A stretch of 64,000 bases of DNA from Stutzerimonas azotifigens DSM 17556 (lineage in GTDB: Bacteria; Pseudomonadota; Gammaproteobacteria; Pseudomonadales; Pseudomonadaceae). Where the stretch lies: assembly GCF_000425625.1 (NCBI RefSeq), contig NZ_AUDU01000016.1:124001-188000 (forward strand). The letters run 5' to 3'. A program made the translations under genes and the position numbers. Below are positions 59,631 through 64,000 of the stretch, one piece after another (the first letter of the stretch is position 1; every line of letters begins with the position of its first letter). The notes below the pieces were generated by a model, which searched no databases, was not told the origin of the DNA, and saw nothing but the letters and a program-made list of their open reading frames with translations.

Positions 59631-60641
59631 TCAACCGCCCGTTTGCACCCTGTCCCCGTTGGCATGGGCCAGCCCGCCCTGAGTCGCCGATCGCTGCAGA
59701 TTGGCAAGGATGGCGTTCAGCAGCGGCTGGCGGAACGCGGACTGGTAGCGGTGCGCCAGCCCGTCGATCAGTGTCAGCCGCGCGCCGGGAATCGACTCGG
59801 CCAGGCGGATGCCGTGCTCGACCGGCAGCAGCGGGTCGTCCGTGCCGTGAATGACTTCCACCGGCGGCCGCAGGGTCGCCAGCATCGGCTCCCGGTTGCC
59901 GTCCGCCAGCACCGCGAGGATCTGCCGCTCGATGCCGTCGGGCCGATAGGCCCGCTCGAACGAACGCTCGACCGCACGCCGCAGCTCCAGCTGTTCGGCC
60001 GGATAGCGCGGGCTGCCCAGCGCGGCAAGCAAGGCGACCTGCCGCTCGATGGCCTCCTCCCGGCTGGGCAGGTCGCGCGAAGTCATCAACGTACGCAGCC
60101 CTTCCTGGGGAGGCGGCAGATCGTCGGCCCCGGAACTGGACATGAGCAGCGTCAGGCTGTCGACACGCGACGGCGCCATCACGGCCAGATGCTGGGCGAC
60201 CATTCCGCCGAGGCTGGCGCCCAGCACGTGGAAGCGCTCGATGCCCAGCCGATCCATCAGCCCGAGCGCATCGCCGGCCATGTCCTGCAGCGCATAGGGC
60301 GCATGGACCGACAGGCCGAGCCGGTACCGCAACAGGTTGTAGGTCAGCCAGGGCGTTTCAGGCGGCGTCCGCCAGGTGGTCAGGCCGCTGTCGCGATTGT
60401 CGAAGCGGATCAGGCGATAGCCCTGCTCGCACAGTTCCGCGAGCAGGCTCGCCGGCCAGTCGGTCAGTTGCCCGCCAAGCCCCATGAGCAGCAACAATGC
60501 CGGGTTCCGCGGGTCGCCCACGTCCTGGTAGGCAAGGGTCACGGGGCCCACGTCGGCCAGGCGAACGGGCGCATCCATTCGGCAGGAGGCATGGGCCATT
60601 GGCGCGCAGCCGATGAGCAGCAGCAGGAACAGCACACGCAT
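59631..60641 (-). CDS. Exported alpha/beta hydrolase
   Basis: The 336-residue product has a hydrophobic N-terminus (MRVLFLLLLIGCAPMAHASC). LIGC could be a lipobox (lipoprotein), and AHA could be a normal Sec cleavage site. The fold is a classic alpha/beta hydrolase: oxyanion segment LMGLGGQLTDW, RFDNRDSGLT, nucleophile S143 in VLGASLGGMVAQ, the Asp in VIHGTDDPLLP and the His in GLAHRYQ. Substrate is unknown. A longer frame to 60923 would run through the tRNA-Cys gene and is rejected. The gene lies between tRNA-Cys and tRNA-Leu. Confidence 0.87.
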   Translation of the reverse strand: MRVLFLLLLIGCAPMAHASCRMDAPVRLADVGPVTLAYQDVGDPRNPALLLLMGLGGQLTDWPASLLAELCEQGYRLIRFDNRDSGLTTWRTPPETPWLTYNLLRYRLGLSVHAPYALQDMAGDALGLMDRLGIERFHVLGASLGGMVAQHLAVMAPSRVDSLTLLMSSSGADDLPPPQEGLRTLMTSRDLPSREEAIERQVALLAALGSPRYPAEQLELRRAVERSFERAYRPDGIERQILAVLADGNREPMLATLRPPVEVIHGTDDPLLPVEHGIRLAESIPGARLTLIDGLAHRYQSAFRQPLLNAILANLQRSATQGGLAHANGDRVQTGG

Positions 60642-60791
60642 GGTTGGGTCCGGGGAGCGAAGTCTTCCCGATAGACCGCCCCCACGCCGCTCGGTTTGCC
60701 GCCGAGTACTCAGATAATGGTGAAGATTTGATGACGGTATGGCAGCAACGCCATGAATGTTCCCGCTCGGGAATATCACGCGGCCGAAACG

Positions 60792-60821
60792 AAAAAACCC
60801 GAGCGACTGCCGTCGCTCGGG
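60792..60821 (-). terminator. Rho-independent terminator of the tRNA-Gly/tRNA-Cys transcript
   Basis: A 10-base stem (CCCGAGCGAC/GTCGCTCGGG) with a 4-base loop is followed by six T on the minus strand, 10 bases after the CCA of tRNA-Cys. Confidence 0.93.
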
Positions 60822-60830
60822 TCTTGGTAT

Positions 60831-60904
60831 TGGAGGCGCGAACCGGAGTCGAACCGGTCTAACCGGATTTGCAATCCGGGGCATAACCGCTTTGCTATCG
60901 CGCC
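60831..60904 (-). tRNA. tRNA-Cys (anticodon GCA)
   Basis: This 74-base tRNA has acceptor stem GGCGCGA paired with TCGCGCC-type 3' end (GGTTCGCGCC), anticodon loop TTGCAAA and the encoded CCA. It lies downstream of tRNA-Gly in the same transcript. A short hairpin (about 60914-60933) separates them. Confidence 0.96.
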
Positions 60905-60947
60905 TTAAACGAGAACGCCGCAAACTGCGGCGTCATCGTAAACGAAT

Positions 60948-61023
<76 letters not shown>

Positions 61024-61043
61024 GTGTCGTGTTGACGGGCGCC

Positions 61044-61071
61044 ATTCTATATCTTCGAAGCGCCGCGTCAA
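61044..61071 (-). promoter_or_regulatory. Sigma-70 promoter of the tRNA-Gly/tRNA-Cys operon
   Basis: On the minus strand TTGACG (-35) and TAGAAT (-10) are separated by 16 bases, followed by the GGCGCCC discriminator typical of stringently controlled stable RNA. It lies directly after the pgsA stop. Confidence 0.85.
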
Positions 61072-61090
61072 GCCCTTGATTAAAAAAGTT

Positions 61091-61648
61091 TTATTTGTCC
61101 TTGCTGATGCTCAGGTGCGGCCAGGCCGCGGACAGGTAGCTGACCATCGACCAGAGCGTCAGGGCCGCCGCGATCAGCAGCAGCGCGTAGCCGGTGCCGA
61201 CCCACACGCTCATCAGCGGCGGATTGGCCAGCAGGATGATCAGGGCCACCATCTGCGCCGCGGTCTTCCACTTGCCCAGGCTGGACACCGCCACCTTGGC
61301 CCGCGCCCCGAGCTCGGCCATCCACTCGCGCAGGGCCGAGACGACGATCTCGCGGCCGATGATAATGGTCGCCGGCAGGGTCAGCCACAGGTTGCCGTGC
61401 TCCTCCACCAGCAGCACCAGCGCCACCGCCACCATCAGCTTGTCCGCCACCGGATCGAGGAAGGCGCCGAAGGGTGTGCTCTGCTCCAGCCGCCGCGCCA
61501 GGTAGCCGTCCAGCCAGTCGGTAGCGGCCGCGACGGCGAAGACCAGCGCTGCGGCGAAGTAGCTCCAGGAGAAAGGCAGGTAGAACAGCAGAATGAAAAA
61601 GGGAATCAGCAGGACGCGAAGTACTGTCAGGAGATTCGGGATATTCAT
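61091..61648 (-). CDS. pgsA: CDP-diacylglycerol-glycerol-3-phosphate 3-phosphatidyltransferase
   Basis: PgsA makes phosphatidylglycerol phosphate, the committed step to phosphatidylglycerol and cardiolipin. The start at 61648 gives 185 residues beginning [20 protein letters not shown]. The CDP-alcohol phosphatidyltransferase motif (DG-x2-AR-x8-G-x3-D-x3-D) is complete in [13 protein letters not shown] plus [11 protein letters not shown]. It has about five membrane helices. It follows uvrC by 32 bases on the same strand, the usual Pseudomonas order. Confidence 0.96.
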   Translation of the reverse strand: MNIPNLLTVLRVLLIPFFILLFYLPFSWSYFAAALVFAVAAATDWLDGYLARRLEQSTPFGAFLDPVADKLMVAVALVLLVEEHGNLWLTLPATIIIGREIVVSALREWMAELGARAKVAVSSLGKWKTAAQMVALIILLANPPLMSVWVGTGYALLLIAAALTLWSMVSYLSAAWPHLSISKDK

Positions 61649-61680
61649 CAGACAACCGGTCCGCTGGTTTGAAAGGCATT

Positions 61681-63507
61681 CTACTCGGAGTGCAGGGCCG
61701 CATAAATCGACTCGGCGAGCTTTTTGCTGATCCCCGGCGCCTTGGCGATCTCCTCGGCGCTCGCCCTGCACAGTTCCTGAAGACCACCAAAGTGCTTGAG
61801 CAGTTCGCGCCGGCGTTTCGGGCCGATGCCCGCGACGTCTTCCAGGCTCGAGGTTCGCCGGGCCTTGCCGCGCCGCGCGCGGTGCCCGGTGATGGCGAAG
61901 CGGTGCGCCTCGTCCCGCACCTGCTGGATCAGGTGCAGCGCCGGCGAGTCGCCCGGCAGGGTGAATTCGTGCTCGGCGTCGTTGAGATAGAGCGTTTCCA
62001 GCCCGGGCTTGCGGGTGACGCCCTTGGCCACGCCCAGCAGGATGAGGTCGGGCACCTGCAGCTCCTGCATCACCTCCCGCGCCATGTTCAGTTGCCCCTT
62101 GCCGCCGTCGACCAGCAGCACGTCCGGCAGCTTGCCCTCGCCTTCGCGCGCCTTGCGAAAGCGCCGCGACAGCGCCTGGTGCATGGCCGCGTAGTCATCG
62201 CCGGGGGCGACGCCCTCGATGTTGTAGCGCCGGTAATCGGACTTGAGCGGCCCCTCGGGGCCGAACACCACGCAGGACGCGACCGTCGCCTCGCCGCTGG
62301 AATGGCTGATGTCGAAGCATTCGAGCCGCGCCGGCGGCTCGTCCAGGCCCAGCGCCTCGCCGAGCGCATCGAAGCGCGCCGCCAGGTGCTGGCGGTTGGC
62401 CAGCCGCGCGCCCAGCGCCTGCTCGGCATTGGTCAGCGCCAGCTGCTGCCAGCGCGCACGCGTGGCACGCACGCGGTGACTGATGCTCAGCTCGCGGCCG
62501 TGTAGCTCGGCGATGGCATCGATCAGCGTCTGGAAGTCCTCGTGCACGGTGTTGACGATGAGCTCGGCCGGCAAGTCGCGCTCGGGCGTGCCGAGGTAGT
62601 ACTGCTCGAGGAAGGCCTGGAGCACGTCGGCCACGCCCTCCTCGATCGCCACCTGCGGGAAGAAGTTCTTGCTGCCCAGCACCCGCCCGGCGCGCACGGT
62701 GATCAGGTGCACGCAGGCGCCGCCCGGGCTGACCACCGCCGCGACGATGTCGACGTTGCCGGTGCCGCCTTCCATGCTCTGCTGGTCCTGGACGCGGCGC
62801 AGGATGCCGATCTGGTCGCGGATCTCGGCGGCGCGCTCGAAATCCAGGGCCATCGCGGCCTTTTCCATGTCCCGCGACAGCTCCTCGGCCAGCGCGTTGC
62901 TGCGCCCTTCGAGAAACATCACCGAATGGCGGATGTCCTGGGCATATTCCTCCGGCGACACCAGGCTGACGCACGGCCCCTTGCAGCGCTTGATCTGGTA
63001 CTGCAGGCAGGGCCGCGTGCGGTTGCGGAAATAGCTGTCTTCGCACTGGCGTACCTGGAAGGCCTTCTGCAGCAGCCCCAGGCTTTCGCGAATCGCGCCG
63101 GCACTGGGATAGGGTCCGAAGTAGCGGCCGGGTTCGCGCTTGGCGCCGCGATGGATGCTCAGCCGCGGGTAGTCGCCGCTGGACAGGAACACGTAGGGGT
63201 ACGACTTGTCGTCGCGCAGCAGGATGTTGTACGGCGGCCGCCATTGCTTGATCAGCGTCTGCTCGAGCAGCAGGGCCTCGGTCTCGTTGCCGGTGATGGT
63301 CGTCTCGACCTGGGCGATCCGCGCCACCAGGGCGGCGGTCTTGGGTGCCTGCCCGGTCTTGCGGAAATAACTGCTCAGGCGCTTCTTGAGGTTCTTCGCC
63401 TTGCCGACGTAGAGCAGCTTGCCCTCGGCGTCGAGCATGCGGTAAACGCCCGGCCTGCCGCTGCAGGAGGCCAGGAAGGCTGAAGCATCGAAGGTGGCGG
63501 TGGACAT
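61681..63507 (-). CDS. uvrC: Excinuclease ABC subunit C
   Basis: UvrC makes the two incisions of nucleotide excision repair. At 608 residues it is full length: N-terminal GIY-YIG nuclease (about 15-95, [20 protein letters not shown]), a Cys-rich segment, the UVR motif (about 205-240), the RNase H-like C-terminal nuclease (about 390-540, [20 protein letters not shown]) and the tandem helix-hairpin-helix end. The start overlaps the gacA stop (ATGA). Confidence 0.97.
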   Translation of the reverse strand: MSTATFDASAFLASCSGRPGVYRMLDAEGKLLYVGKAKNLKKRLSSYFRKTGQAPKTAALVARIAQVETTITGNETEALLLEQTLIKQWRPPYNILLRDDKSYPYVFLSSGDYPRLSIHRGAKREPGRYFGPYPSAGAIRESLGLLQKAFQVRQCEDSYFRNRTRPCLQYQIKRCKGPCVSLVSPEEYAQDIRHSVMFLEGRSNALAEELSRDMEKAAMALDFERAAEIRDQIGILRRVQDQQSMEGGTGNVDIVAAVVSPGGACVHLITVRAGRVLGSKNFFPQVAIEEGVADVLQAFLEQYYLGTPERDLPAELIVNTVHEDFQTLIDAIAELHGRELSISHRVRATRARWQQLALTNAEQALGARLANRQHLAARFDALGEALGLDEPPARLECFDISHSSGEATVASCVVFGPEGPLKSDYRRYNIEGVAPGDDYAAMHQALSRRFRKAREGEGKLPDVLLVDGGKGQLNMAREVMQELQVPDLILLGVAKGVTRKPGLETLYLNDAEHEFTLPGDSPALHLIQQVRDEAHRFAITGHRARRGKARRTSSLEDVAGIGPKRRRELLKHFGGLQELCRASAEEIAKAPGISKKLAESIYAALHSE

Positions 63508-64000
63508 CAGTTGGCGGTATCGACCATGCCGTGACGGACCGCCAGCAGGGCGAGTTCGACATCGCTGGTAATGGAAAGCTTCTCGAAGATGCGGTAGCGG
63601 TAGGTGTTCACGGTCTTCGGCGACAGGCAGAGCTTGTCGGAAATGGTCTGGACCTTCTGGCAGTTGGCGATCATCAGGGCGATCTGGATCTCCCGTTCGG
63701 ACAGCAGGTCGAAGGGCGAGCCCTTGAGCTGCGGCTGGAACGACTTGAGCGCCAGCTGCTGGGCGATCTGCGGGCTGATGTAGCGCTGCCCGGCAAACAC
63801 CAGGCGAATCGCCTGGACCATTTCCTCGAGCGCCGCGCCCTTGGTCAGGTAGCCGGCGGCGCCAGCCTGCAGCAGGCGGGTGGGAAAGGGATCTTCCTCG
63901 TAGACGGTCACCGCGATGACCTTCAGGTCGGGAAAGCTGCGCAGCAGCTTGCGGGTCGCCTCCAGGCCACCGATGCCCGGCATCTTGACGTCCATCAGGA
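63507..64000 (-). CDS. gacA: GacA response regulator, 5' end outside window
   Basis: This is the response regulator of the GacS/GacA system, which activates small RNAs of the Rsm pathway. The 164 visible residues begin [11 protein letters not shown], just at the phosphoacceptor Asp. The receiver domain (Lys in GYLTKGA) and the C-terminal LuxR-type helix-turn-helix ([39 protein letters not shown]) are present. About 50 N-terminal residues lie beyond base 64000. The frame is open to the edge, so the internal ATG at 63995 is not the start. Confidence 0.95.
   Translation of the reverse strand, partial: LMDVKMPGIGGLEATRKLLRSFPDLKVIAVTVYEEDPFPTRLLQAGAAGYLTKGAALEEMVQAIRLVFAGQRYISPQIAQQLALKSFQPQLKGSPFDLLSEREIQIALMIANCQKVQTISDKLCLSPKTVNTYRYRIFEKLSITSDVELALLAVRHGMVDTAN

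Noticed and set aside
60642-60923. A longer N-terminus for the alpha/beta hydrolase from 60923
   Set aside because: It would translate through tRNA-Cys and its terminator. The ATG at 60641 gives a proper signal sequence.

Overview
The window is GC-rich chromosomal DNA of a pseudomonad (Pseudomonas in the broad sense, including Stutzerimonas-like lineages). The right end carries the Pseudomonas arrangement gacA-uvrC-pgsA-tRNA-Gly-tRNA-Cys, with tRNA-Leu close by. The middle resembles the stress island recalled for P. aeruginosa PAO1 around PA2150-PA2165 (Ku, GlgE, TreS, GlgB, YbhN, ClsB, YbhP, alcohol dehydrogenase, GlgX, DUF2934, TreY, MalQ, TreZ, GlgA). The species cannot be named from sequence alone. 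I saw no insertion sequence, prophage, CRISPR array or replication origin.

Layout. 0-3.3 kb: a minus-strand TRAP transporter operon whose first gene is a continuous fusion of a gluconokinase to the small TRAP permease; the binding protein runs off the left edge. 3.3-7.7 kb: periplasmic methionine sulfoxide repair (msrPQ), then a SulP anion transporter with a tandem universal stress protein. 8.0-11.5 kb: full-length DNA ligase D, a small exported protein and a DUF1652 protein. 11.6-18.1 kb: cyanide-insensitive type bd oxidase with a 35-residue third subunit, DUF2061, a DUF892 ferritin-like protein, an MscS channel and a chemoreceptor. 18.8 kb: a CinA/PncC-type amidase.

19.4-51.4 kb is the alpha-glucan/trehalose stress island. 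Block 1 (plus strand) is glgA-treZ-malQ-treY-DUF2934-glgX. Block 2 (minus strand) is glgE-treS/maltokinase-glgB. Together they can run a loop: GlgA makes linear glucan, TreY/TreZ convert it to trehalose, TreS/maltokinase make maltose-1-phosphate, GlgE/GlgB rebuild branched glucan, and GlgX/MalQ trim it. Between the blocks lie a DUF6644/DUF6152 pair, an M23 peptidase, DUF2218, an alcohol dehydrogenase-DUF72-ybhP-clsB-ybhN operon and a four-gene siderophore-type ABC importer. Sites resembling the AlgU (sigma-22) promoter stand before glgA, glgE, the dehydrogenase operon, a 53-residue small gene and mscS, suggesting common envelope/osmotic-stress control.

52-56 kb: a second, stand-alone LigD-type polymerase domain with Ku and an SDR enzyme (end joining), then a quinone-reductase-like gene divergent from a LysR regulator. 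57.5-64 kb: a Na+/H+-antiporter-family protein, a DUF2845 protein, three tRNAs, an exported alpha/beta hydrolase, pgsA, uvrC and the truncated gacA.

Seven intergenic regions, mostly between convergent genes, are filled with short palindromic REP-like repeats of at least three families, including a tandem duplication of about 195 bp.
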